A DNA stretch of 7,917 nt from Balneolaceae bacterium. GTDB lineage: Bacteria > Bacteroidota > Rhodothermia > Balneolales > Balneolaceae. Shown here in pieces: positions 1-6,275 of this stretch (position 1 is the stretch's first letter; each line of letters starts with the position of its first letter). The DNA lies in assembly GCA_007123985.1 (NCBI GenBank), contig SLGA01000161.1:1-7917 (forward strand). The letters are read 5' to 3'. A program made the position numbers and the translations under genes. Under the pieces are notes generated by a model that worked only from the letters and a program-made list of their open reading frames with translations, ran no database searches and was not told where the DNA came from.

Positions 1-1
1 T

Positions 2-1267
2 ATTGCCATCTCAAAAAAAATTACCAATAACAGGGAACGAAAGAGGCTGAAATCAACCGTTGGCTCTATGCTTCCCGAAGGGTTTGGTGTAATTGTAAGA
101 ACGGTAACACAAAATCAGGATAAGGAAGCTATCGAAGAGGATATGCGAACCATTTTAAAAAAGTGGGAACGCATTCTCAATAAACTTGAATCATCCAAAG
201 CACCTACGCTACTCTACAAAGATCTCGATATCACTGAAAGCCTTATTCGCGATCTGTTTGCAAAACAGTATGATAGGGTACTGATTGATGATTACCAGCT
301 CTATAAATCGATAAAAAGCTATGTTTCGCAGATTGCACCAAAAATGCTGCCTGCCGTTCAGCTATATAAAGGCAAAGATCATGTATTTGATCATGTGAGC
401 ATCGGGCATGATGTGAATTCAATCTTCAGCCCGAGGGTTAGGATGCCATCCGGTGGTTATCTTATTTTTGAGCAAACAGAGGCAATGTATGTAGTTGATG
501 TTAACTCAGGACCATACGCTGCTAAAGAGAAACAAGAAGACAACTCCCTGAAAACAAATTTGGAGGCAGCTCGTGAAATTGCCAAACAGCTGCGCCTTCG
601 GGATATCGGAGGGATTATTGTTGTTGACTTCATTGATCTGAGAGACAGCAAAAACAGGAAGAAAATTTACGATGAGCTCAAAAAAGAGTTTAAAAAAGAT
701 CAGGCTAAAACCAATGTAATTGGCATGAGTGATTTTGGCCTCATCCAGATTACAAGGCAGCGAATCAGGCCAAGTGTTGTAAACTCCGTTTCGAAAGTAT
801 GCCCTATGTGTGGTGGTTCCGGAAGCGTTGTGAGCCAGGACACAATCGTTACCGATGTAGAGAGCTGGATTAGCAAATTTAAATTCAGCACGGAATATCG
901 CGCTGTAGATATTTACGTAAATCCTTATCTACGCTCATTTCTATGCAAGGGATTCTTCAGCCAGCGATGGCGGTGGATGCTTCGGTACAAAATGAGAATT
1001 ACCTTCGTTGCCGATCAAACCATTTCGCTGAATGAATTTAAAGCAACTCTATCCGGTTCTGATGTGGAAATCACAGATCTGGTGCTGCAAGGGCAACCAC
1101 TCGACCAGGTGCTGGAAGCTCATCAGCAGATGAGTGATTTAGAAGAGAATAAGAATGATCGTACAAAAACGCTCGACTTCTATTCAAATGATGATCAGAA
1201 TGATAATAACAAGCGTAAAACAAGCAGCAGACCACCCAGACCAAAAAGGCCTGCACAGCAGAATTAA
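2..1267 (+). CDS. rng: Ribonuclease E/G family endoribonuclease, 5'-truncated by window edge
   Basis: This is a single-strand-specific endoribonuclease that acts in the cytoplasm in mRNA decay and rRNA/tRNA maturation. The reading frame is open from base 2 and continues leftwards. The residues before the ATG at 68 (beginning IAISKKITNN) already match the family, so that ATG is internal and the N-terminal S1 and 5'-sensor parts lie outside the window. The DNase I-like catalytic core is visible. The metal-binding aspartates sit in VVDVNSG (Asp codon 497-499) and VVDFIDLRD (Asp codon 626-628), 43 residues apart as for D303/D346 of E. coli RNase E. The zinc-link CPMC (800-811) lies 58 residues further on, again as in RNase E (C404). 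A small domain follows, then a charged tail of about 43 residues (1136-1264) that turns from acidic to basic and proline-rich. There is no long RNase E-type scaffold, so the short RNase G form fits better. hslV begins 34 bases downstream, suggesting cotranscription. Family assignment is very secure; the G versus E name is less so. Confidence 0.95.
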   Translation: MAISKKITNNRERKRLKSTVGSMLPEGFGVIVRTVTQNQDKEAIEEDMRTILKKWERILNKLESSKAPTLLYKDLDITESLIRDLFAKQYDRVLIDDYQLYKSIKSYVSQIAPKMLPAVQLYKGKDHVFDHVSIGHDVNSIFSPRVRMPSGGYLIFEQTEAMYVVDVNSGPYAAKEKQEDNSLKTNLEAAREIAKQLRLRDIGGIIVVDFIDLRDSKNRKKIYDELKKEFKKDQAKTNVIGMSDFGLIQITRQRIRPSVVNSVSKVCPMCGGSGSVVSQDTIVTDVESWISKFKFSTEYRAVDIYVNPYLRSFLCKGFFSQRWRWMLRYKMRITFVADQTISLNEFKATLSGSDVEITDLVLQGQPLDQVLEAHQQMSDLEENKNDRTKTLDFYSNDDQNDNNKRKTSSRPPRPKRPAQQN

Positions 1268-1301
1268 ACATCCTGTCTAACGTATTTCACAAATATTTTT
1301 T

Positions 1302-1847
1302 ATGACATCCCTGAAAAATTTTCATGCAACAACCGTACTTGGAATTCTCCATAATGGTGAAGCAGCCCTTGGTGGCGACGGACAAGCCACACTCGATAAA
1401 GTAGTGATGAAATCTACTGTAAAGAAAGTGCGCAAACTGCAGGATGGCAATGTTCTTGCCGGTTTTGCGGGGTCAACCGCTGATGCATTTTCTCTGTTCG
1501 AAAAGTTTGAAGAAAAATTAAACAGCTACAACGGTAACCTTCAGCGTGCTGCTGTAGAAATGGCAAAAGAGTGGCGCAAGGATAAATACTTGCAAAAGCT
1601 CGAAGCTCTACTTGTAGTTATGGATAAAAACACCTGCCTATTGATATCCGGGCAGGGTGATGTAATTGAACCAGATGACCAGATTCTTGCTATAGGCAGC
1701 GGTGGCTCGTACGCTCTTGCAGCTGCGCGTGCTCTCAAAGAGAACTCACCGGAATTATCCGCAAAGGAGATTGTTGAAAAATCTCTCAACATTGCAGCGG
1801 ATATCTGCATTTATACAAATCACAATCTTACCATTTTAGATATATAG
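1302..1847 (+). CDS. hslV: HslV (ClpQ), proteolytic subunit of the HslUV protease
   Basis: This is a threonine peptidase (family T1, proteasome beta-like fold) that forms a double hexameric chamber and degrades proteins unfolded by HslU in the cytoplasm. The 181-residue product has the family length and aligns with E. coli HslV throughout. The mature N-terminus would be Thr10-Thr11 in HATTVLGI. GGDGQ (24-28) holds the conserved Asp/Gly. Lys37 and Lys42 correspond to K28 and K33 of the mature E. coli enzyme. FAGSTADAF, KLEALLVV, AIGSGG and DICIYTNH are also typical. The C-terminus stops a few residues earlier than in E. coli. The ATG at 1302 gives a nine-residue leader before the catalytic threonine, longer than the single Met of E. 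coli; I see no other in-frame ATG before the threonine. No Shine-Dalgarno sequence is seen, only an A/T-rich leader. hslU follows after 7 bases. Confidence 0.98.
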   Translation: MTSLKNFHATTVLGILHNGEAALGGDGQATLDKVVMKSTVKKVRKLQDGNVLAGFAGSTADAFSLFEKFEEKLNSYNGNLQRAAVEMAKEWRKDKYLQKLEALLVVMDKNTCLLISGQGDVIEPDDQILAIGSGGSYALAAARALKENSPELSAKEIVEKSLNIAADICIYTNHNLTILDI

Positions 1848-1854
1848 TTTACTC

Positions 1855-3264
1855 ATGAGTACAATTAAAGAACAAAATTTAACGCCCCGGCAAATTGTTG
1901 CCGAACTGGACAAGTATATTGTCGGGCAAAAAGAAGCAAAGCGCTCTGTATCCATTGCGCTTCGAAATCGCTGGAGACGACTTAAATCAGACCCGGAAAT
2001 CAGAGAAGAAATTATCCCAAATAACATTCTGATGATCGGGCCTACTGGTGTTGGTAAAACCGAGATAGCCCGAAGACTGGCTAAACTTGCAGGAGCTCCT
2101 TTTATTAAAGTTGAAGCTTCAAAATTTACCGAAGTTGGCTACGTTGGTCGCGACGTTGAATCCATGATTCGCGATCTCACTGATCTTGCCGTTAACATGG
2201 TAAAAATGGAGATGCAGGAACGGGTTAAAGAAAAAGCAGCCGAAATTGTTGAAGAGAAAATTCTTGACATCTTAATTCCTCCCGTCAGAAAGAAAAGTCC
2301 ATCAACTTCTACAGCTGTAACAGGTGAAGTTGGGTTCAATCCCGAGTCGGCTACAGACGAGGAGCTCAATGAGCGAACAAGAGAACGGTTTCGTGATAAA
2401 CTAAAGAATGGCGATCTTGAAGATAGAAAAATTGAGATCGAAGTAGCCAACAAGAAAACTCCGATGATGCAGGTATTTGGCCCACAGGGAATGGAAGAGA
2501 TGGGTGTTAACCTGCAAGATATGCTGGGGAATCTCACCAGGGGTGCGAAAAAAAATAAGCGAACACTCCCGATAAATGAGGCTCGTGAAATCCTCATTGA
2601 ACAAGAATCCGAACGGCTTATTGACCACGAAGCTGCTGTGCAGGAAGCACTATACCGGGTTCAAAATCAGGGGATTGTTTTCATTGATGAAATTGATAAA
2701 GTTGCCAGCGATTCAAGCGGGCATAAAGGCGGCGGTGCCGATGTGAGCCGGCAGGGAGTTCAGCGCGATCTCCTGCCAATTGTTGAAGGAAGTACGGTTA
2801 ATACTAAGCACGGTATTGTTAAAACCGATCATATTCTATTTGTAGGTTCCGGGGCGTTTCATGTATCAAAACCATCCGACCTTATCCCTGAACTGCAGGG
2901 CAGATTTCCAATCCGTGTGGAATTAAACTCTCTAAATGAAGAAGACTTCTTCAACATTCTTACGCAGCCTAAAAATGCCCTTACCAAGCAGTATCAGGCA
3001 ATGCTCGAATCAGAAGGTGTAAAAATCGAATTTACCGAGGGCGCAGTTCGCGAAATTGCACGAATTGCTGCCGATGTAAACCAACAGGTTGAAAATATTG
3101 GTGCGCGAAGATTGCACACTATACTCTCTTCACTACTTGAGGAGCTGCTTTTTGTAGTGCCTGATGATATTTCAAGCGGTGAAATTACAATAGATGAGGA
3201 GTACGTACACAAACAGCTCGATGGAATTGTTAAAAACAAAGATCTGAGCCATTACATACTCTAA
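1855..3264 (+). CDS. hslU: HslU (ClpY), AAA+ unfoldase ATPase of the HslUV protease
   Basis: This is a hexameric ATPase that binds, unfolds and threads substrates into the HslV chamber. All landmarks of the 469-residue protein are present in order. They are the N-terminal LTPRQIVAELDKYIVGQ, Walker A GPTGVGKT (62-69), the pore loop GYVG (95-98), and a variable intermediate (I) domain from about 110 to 245 with charged helical segments. Then come Walker B IVFIDEID (274-281, Asp278/Glu279), the sensor-1 region FVGSGAF (329-335), the arginine finger in LQGRFPIRVEL (Arg350), and the sensor-2 segment GARRL (416-420). The C-terminus LSHYIL is the tail that inserts between HslV subunits to activate them (LSRFIL in E. 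coli). The protein is somewhat longer than the E. coli one (443), with the extra length mainly in the I domain. The gene starts 7 bases after the hslV stop, without a clear Shine-Dalgarno sequence, and is probably cotranslated with hslV. Confidence 0.98.
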   Translation: MSTIKEQNLTPRQIVAELDKYIVGQKEAKRSVSIALRNRWRRLKSDPEIREEIIPNNILMIGPTGVGKTEIARRLAKLAGAPFIKVEASKFTEVGYVGRDVESMIRDLTDLAVNMVKMEMQERVKEKAAEIVEEKILDILIPPVRKKSPSTSTAVTGEVGFNPESATDEELNERTRERFRDKLKNGDLEDRKIEIEVANKKTPMMQVFGPQGMEEMGVNLQDMLGNLTRGAKKNKRTLPINEAREILIEQESERLIDHEAAVQEALYRVQNQGIVFIDEIDKVASDSSGHKGGGADVSRQGVQRDLLPIVEGSTVNTKHGIVKTDHILFVGSGAFHVSKPSDLIPELQGRFPIRVELNSLNEEDFFNILTQPKNALTKQYQAMLESEGVKIEFTEGAVREIARIAADVNQQVENIGARRLHTILSSLLEELLFVVPDDISSGEITIDEEYVHKQLDGIVKNKDLSHYIL

Positions 3265-3307
3265 CTTATTGGATTTAGTTGAGTTCATTTTCAATCTTTA
3301 ACAGTAA

Positions 3308-3352
3308 AATGTCAATACTATGAAACGATTGTCGATTTTATGCGTTGACATT
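3308..3352. repeat. Inverted repeat AATGTCAA / TTGACATT upstream of the S41 gene
   Basis: AATGTCAA at 3308-3315 is the exact reverse complement of TTGACATT at 3345-3352, with 29 bases between. A second, offset pair, ACGAT (3325-3329) and ATCGT (3353-3357), overlaps it. The long loop makes a strong RNA hairpin unlikely. The position just upstream of the promoter candidate would suit an operator, but an 8-base match in AT-rich DNA can arise by chance. Confidence 0.3.
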
Positions 3353-3359
3353 ATCGTAT

Positions 3360-3389
3360 TTGGCATTATTTGTTTGTAATAGCTATAAT
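3360..3389 (+). promoter_or_regulatory. Candidate sigma70-like promoter for the S41 protease gene
   Basis: TTGGCA (3360-3365) resembles a -35 box. A perfect TATAAT (3384-3389) follows after an 18-base spacer. Transcription would start near 3396, about 45 bases before the ATG at 3441. The -10 box runs into CTTTG, so AATCTTTG (3387-3394) also comes within one base of the Bacteroidota -7 consensus TANNTTTG. It lies in the only sizeable spacer on the plus strand. Start-site data are lacking. Confidence 0.35.
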
Positions 3390-3440
3390 CTTTGATGCCA
3401 ATTCAGCGTTGTCCAAAATAAGTTTTAATAATAAATATCG

Positions 3441-5318
3441 ATGTCCGTGAAAAAATTTATTGCCCCCCAGCTCGCTCTTCTTTTAATCCTTTCTGCCGTT
3501 TGGGTGGCAGGAATCGACAATGTAGTTGTTAAAAGCGGCTATCATCAGGATAATCTGCATAAATATCTGCAGGTTCAGCGAAGGGTAATAGATAATTATT
3601 TCGGAGAAACATCAATCAATGAGCTCTACAAAGAAAGTATTATCGGTATCGTGAATTTTCTTGATGACAGTTCACTTGAGCTCGAAGGAACACCACTCGA
3701 TATTTCACAGGACATATCCATTCAAAACCTTCGGGATTCGTACAATAAGTTTGAAGAAGCTTATCTGTATGTAGCAAATAATTTTCCTGATACTGATATG
3801 AACAAACTTGTTGAGGCATCTATCAAATCGATGCTAGCCACACTGGACCCTCACTCTGTTTACATAGAACCCGAAGAGAGCGATCGCATACAGGAGCAGT
3901 TTGCAGGAAGATTTCAGGGAATAGGTATTCAATTTAACATCATACAGGACACGATAACCGTAATCACCCCTATTTCAGGTGGGCCAAGCGATCAACTTGG
4001 TATTATGTCTGGCGACAGAATTATCGCCATCGATGACTCAAGCGCAGTCGGTTATTCAAATGAAGATGTTCTGAGAAAACTTCGCGGTGAAAAAGGAACC
4101 ACCGTCGATGTTCGAATTATAAGGCCACGAAACAGCAGACCTCTCAATTTCACCATCACCCGTGACGATATACCGATTACAACAATCGATTCGCACTACA
4201 TGATGGACGAAAATACCGGTTACATTAAGATTAATCGATTTGCAGCAACCACTCATGATGAGTTTCTAACCTCAGTTGATGATCTGAAACAGCAAGGTAT
4301 GGAGCGATTAATTTTGGATCTTCGAAACAATCCCGGTGGCTACCTTAGCCAGGCGATTGCCATATCGGAAGAATTCTTTCCCAGAGGCACAAAAATTGTC
4401 TCCACGCAGAGCCGGCACGCCAGATTTAACCAGGAAGTGCATTCCAGAACGAATGGCTCCTTGCAGAATATGCCGGTTATTGCTCTTGTGAATGAAGGAT
4501 CTGCATCAGCAAGCGAAATTGTGAGCGGTGCCATTCAGGATCACGATCGGGGTCTTGTGGTTGGCAGAAGAACATTTGGAAAAGGATTGGTTCAGCAACA
4601 ATATGAACTGGTTGATAACAGTAATATCAGAGTTACCATATCAAGATATTACACACCTTCAGGGCGGTTGATTCAGAAACCATTTGACGGAAGCAGTGAA
4701 GATTATGCGTATGAAATACGTCATCGTTCAACGGATGCTTCCATGGATGCATCACAATTCAGAGATATGGTTCCCGATTCACTTCGGTTCACCACTTCGG
4801 GAGGCAGAGATGTATTTGGCGGGGGCGGAATAGTGCCCGATATCATTGTGCAGGAAGACACTACATCATCACCTTATCTGTTTAATCTGATGAGAATTGA
4901 GCGGGTAGAATTCAATTTTGTACGTGAATATCTCGATTCTTATGGAGATGAGTTCAGGGCTCAATGGGAAGATAATTTCAATTCCTTCAGATCTGATTTC
5001 AGCTGGACTTCCAATGATGAATCAATGTTTTTTGAGATGATGACTGATGTAGGTTTAAAAATAACGGACGATATTGATGAACCCACAATAGATGATGACA
5101 ATCTGCTGCTTACTCAGGAAATGTTTGATGAACTTAAGTGGATGAATTTTGGCTTTATGAAAGCTGAACTTGCACGGCAGGTTTGGGGAAGTGAGTATTT
5201 TTACCCGGTAGTGAATGATTATATGAACGAAACGCTGACCGAAGCGATGAAACTATGGGAAACAGCAGAAAATCTCGAAATGTTGGTACAAACTCCAACA
5301 GGTTCACTGCGCCCATAA
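3441..5318 (+). CDS. Exported S41 family carboxyl-terminal processing protease with PDZ domain
   Basis: This is a serine protease of the Prc/CtpA type, expected in the periplasm or anchored in the inner membrane, where such enzymes trim C-termini or degrade envelope proteins. Residues 1-25 have a Lys-Lys start and a hydrophobic stretch (about 6-24), which is an uncleaved anchor or signal peptide. No lipobox cysteine is present; in fact the whole protein appears free of cysteine. A helical N-terminal region (about 40-150) leads into a PDZ domain (about 158-230, starting FQGIGIQ). The S41 core includes LILDLRNNPGG (290-300), then the catalytic Ser356 in GSASASE and Lys381 in TFGKG. Their 25-residue spacing equals that of the Ser/Lys dyad in known members. 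About 150 C-terminal residues are rich in acidic and aromatic residues and of unknown role. The N-terminal region seems to hold two copies of one helical module. The gene is single, with its own likely promoter and terminator. The exact ctp/prc name is not assigned. Confidence 0.95.
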   Translation: MSVKKFIAPQLALLLILSAVWVAGIDNVVVKSGYHQDNLHKYLQVQRRVIDNYFGETSINELYKESIIGIVNFLDDSSLELEGTPLDISQDISIQNLRDSYNKFEEAYLYVANNFPDTDMNKLVEASIKSMLATLDPHSVYIEPEESDRIQEQFAGRFQGIGIQFNIIQDTITVITPISGGPSDQLGIMSGDRIIAIDDSSAVGYSNEDVLRKLRGEKGTTVDVRIIRPRNSRPLNFTITRDDIPITTIDSHYMMDENTGYIKINRFAATTHDEFLTSVDDLKQQGMERLILDLRNNPGGYLSQAIAISEEFFPRGTKIVSTQSRHARFNQEVHSRTNGSLQNMPVIALVNEGSASASEIVSGAIQDHDRGLVVGRRTFGKGLVQQQYELVDNSNIRVTISRYYTPSGRLIQKPFDGSSEDYAYEIRHRSTDASMDASQFRDMVPDSLRFTTSGGRDVFGGGGIVPDIIVQEDTTSSPYLFNLMRIERVEFNFVREYLDSYGDEFRAQWEDNFNSFRSDFSWTSNDESMFFEMMTDVGLKITDDIDEPTIDDDNLLLTQEMFDELKWMNFGFMKAELARQVWGSEYFYPVVNDYMNETLTEAMKLWETAENLEMLVQTPTGSLRP

Positions 5319-5338
5319 ACACATTCTAAGTAATTTTT

Positions 5339-5372
5339 AAGGTTGTTGCTTTACCGGTAACAACCTTTTTTT
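5339..5372 (+). terminator. Rho-independent terminator of the S41 protease gene
   Basis: The arms at 5339-5349 and 5357-5367 pair over 11 positions (ten Watson-Crick pairs and one G-U), with a 7-base loop. The second arm runs straight into a run of seven T on the plus strand (5366-5372). It starts 21 bases after the S41 stop codon. The loop contains part of the palindrome TTACCGGTAA (5351-5360), which could pair alternatively. For the convergent rsmE gene the hairpin lies 10 bases after its stop, but it is followed on that strand by an A run, so it is less convincing in that direction. Confidence 0.85.
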
Positions 5373-5376
5373 ATGT

Positions 5377-6069
5377 CTATACATTTTTAAATCTGTCTAC
5401 CATGAGAATTGCTGCAGTTTCCGCTCGCAACCTCTTTGCTCCAAGAGAATACTTTTCTGCCCGCACAGTATTAAGATAAGCTCTCTCTCTATCTGAAAAT
5501 CCACCCTCCGGTCCAACAATTAACATATAATTGTCATGTCTCAGAGTTTCCCATTCTGTGGATGAATCCAGCTGCTCATCAGCCACGATAATTTTATTAT
5601 TTCCCGGGTTGCTAACTGCATCCATCAAGGAATCTGCTAAAACCACTTCCGTTAGATAAGCACCTTTCGACTGTTTCATTGCTGAACGTGCAATTTCCTG
5701 GAGCCGATCCAATCTTACTTTCGATCTCTCACTATTGTCACCCAAAAATAAGATGACCCTGTCAGCCCCGATTTCAACAGCTTTTTCCAGGGCAAATTCT
5801 AGCCGGTCTCGTTTTTTGATGACTCCCATGCATAGTGTTATCAATGGAAGTGTGCGTTCTACTGTTTCAGTTGATTGGATCAGGGCAGTTAATCGATCTT
5901 TTTTTACTGTTTCGATCTCACAATGGTAAATTACACCTTCGCCGTCTGTTATTGTGATTTTATCCCCTTGAGAATGCCTTAATACCCTTAAAATATGTAT
6001 TGCCTCCTGTCCGGAAATGGATACACTATCCCCAATAAAATCTGATGGTTTGGCGTAGAAAAGGTTCAT
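5377..6069 (-). CDS. rsmE: 16S rRNA (uracil(1498)-N(3))-methyltransferase RsmE
   Basis: This SPOUT-class, SAM-dependent enzyme methylates N3 of U1498 in helix 44 of 16S rRNA, near the decoding site, acting on the assembled 30S subunit. The 230-residue length is typical. The N-terminal PUA-like RNA-binding part includes HILRVLR (25-31) and TDGEG (41-45). The methyltransferase half shows KKRDRLEFALEKAVEIGAD (85-103), the RLQEIARSAMKQSK helix (122-135), GPEGGFS (186-192), and the knot signature LGAKRLRAETA (209-219), which binds SAM. It is the last gene of a minus-strand operon. Its ATG shares one base with the TGA of the upstream [2Fe-2S] gene (TGATG), implying translational coupling. It lacks a Shine-Dalgarno sequence of its own. 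Confidence 0.97.
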   Translation of the reverse strand: MNLFYAKPSDFIGDSVSISGQEAIHILRVLRHSQGDKITITDGEGVIYHCEIETVKKDRLTALIQSTETVERTLPLITLCMGVIKKRDRLEFALEKAVEIGADRVILFLGDNSERSKVRLDRLQEIARSAMKQSKGAYLTEVVLADSLMDAVSNPGNNKIIVADEQLDSSTEWETLRHDNYMLIVGPEGGFSDRERAYLNTVRAEKYSLGAKRLRAETAAILMVDRFKNV

Positions 6070-6272
6070 CAGTCGATAAATTGAATTCCGGGTTTAAACG
6101 ACGTTTTTCCGGTTTTAAGGACTTCCTTTACGTATGGTAAACAGAGTTTGCAGCTCGTACTGCTGATATTTGCTTTCTGCAGTTCTTCTAATGTTGTAAA
6201 TCCGCGTTCATCAGCTATACGTTTAATCTCTGTGAATAGAATGTTATGGCAAATGCAACGATCAACGGGCAT
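6069..6272 (-). CDS. Small BFD-like [2Fe-2S]-binding protein
   Basis: The 67-residue product carries Cys6 and Cys8 (CxC) and, 32 residues later, Cys41 and Cys44 (CxxC). The intervening segment looks helical (FTEIKRIADERGFTTLEELQ). This is the cysteine pattern of the BFD-like domain, which holds a [2Fe-2S] cluster in bacterioferritin-associated ferredoxin, NifU, nitrite reductase and related proteins. As a free-standing protein it could be a small redox or iron-handling ferredoxin, but its partner is unknown and no bacterioferritin gene is visible. The gene lies 3 bases after the dCTP deaminase stop and overlaps the rsmE start by one base, so it is inside a real operon. AAGG seven bases before the ATG is the only Shine-Dalgarno-like match among the gene starts in this window. 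Fold assignment is fairly secure; function is open. Confidence 0.88.
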   Translation of the reverse strand: MPVDRCICHNILFTEIKRIADERGFTTLEELQKANISSTSCKLCLPYVKEVLKTGKTSFKPGIQFID

Positions 6273-6275
6273 GGG

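Larger units (their letters stand above)
3265..3440. other. Spacer between hslU and the S41 protease gene
   Basis: This 176-base AT-rich spacer has no plausible gene and no clear terminator behind hslU. It holds an inverted repeat (3308-3352) and a sigma70-like promoter candidate (3360-3389), both listed separately. The bases just before the S41 start are A/T-rich and lack a Shine-Dalgarno sequence. Confidence 0.6.

Noticed and set aside
68..70. ATG as the start of the RNase E/G gene
   Set aside because: The frame is open to the window edge and the upstream residues fit the family, so this is an internal methionine.
2548..2555. A run of eight A in hslU as a slippage or phase-variation site
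   Set aside because: The normal frame is intact and encodes a lysine/asparagine stretch suited to the I domain. No alternative product of interest results.
2139..2597. A 152-codon open frame on the minus strand inside hslU
   Set aside because: It lies antisense to a highly conserved hslU segment, its product is Ser/Arg/Ile-rich without a recognisable motif, and it has no start context of its own. It is a shadow of the real gene.
3345..3373. TTGACA at 3345 as the -35 box of the S41 promoter
   Set aside because: The TATAAT at 3384 is 33 bases away, and at 16-17 bases there is only a weak TATTTG. The TTGGCA at 3360 fits better.
3395..3421. An eight-codon upstream ORF before the S41 gene
   Set aside because: It would begin at about the predicted transcription start, has no ribosome-binding context, and such short frames are expected by chance.
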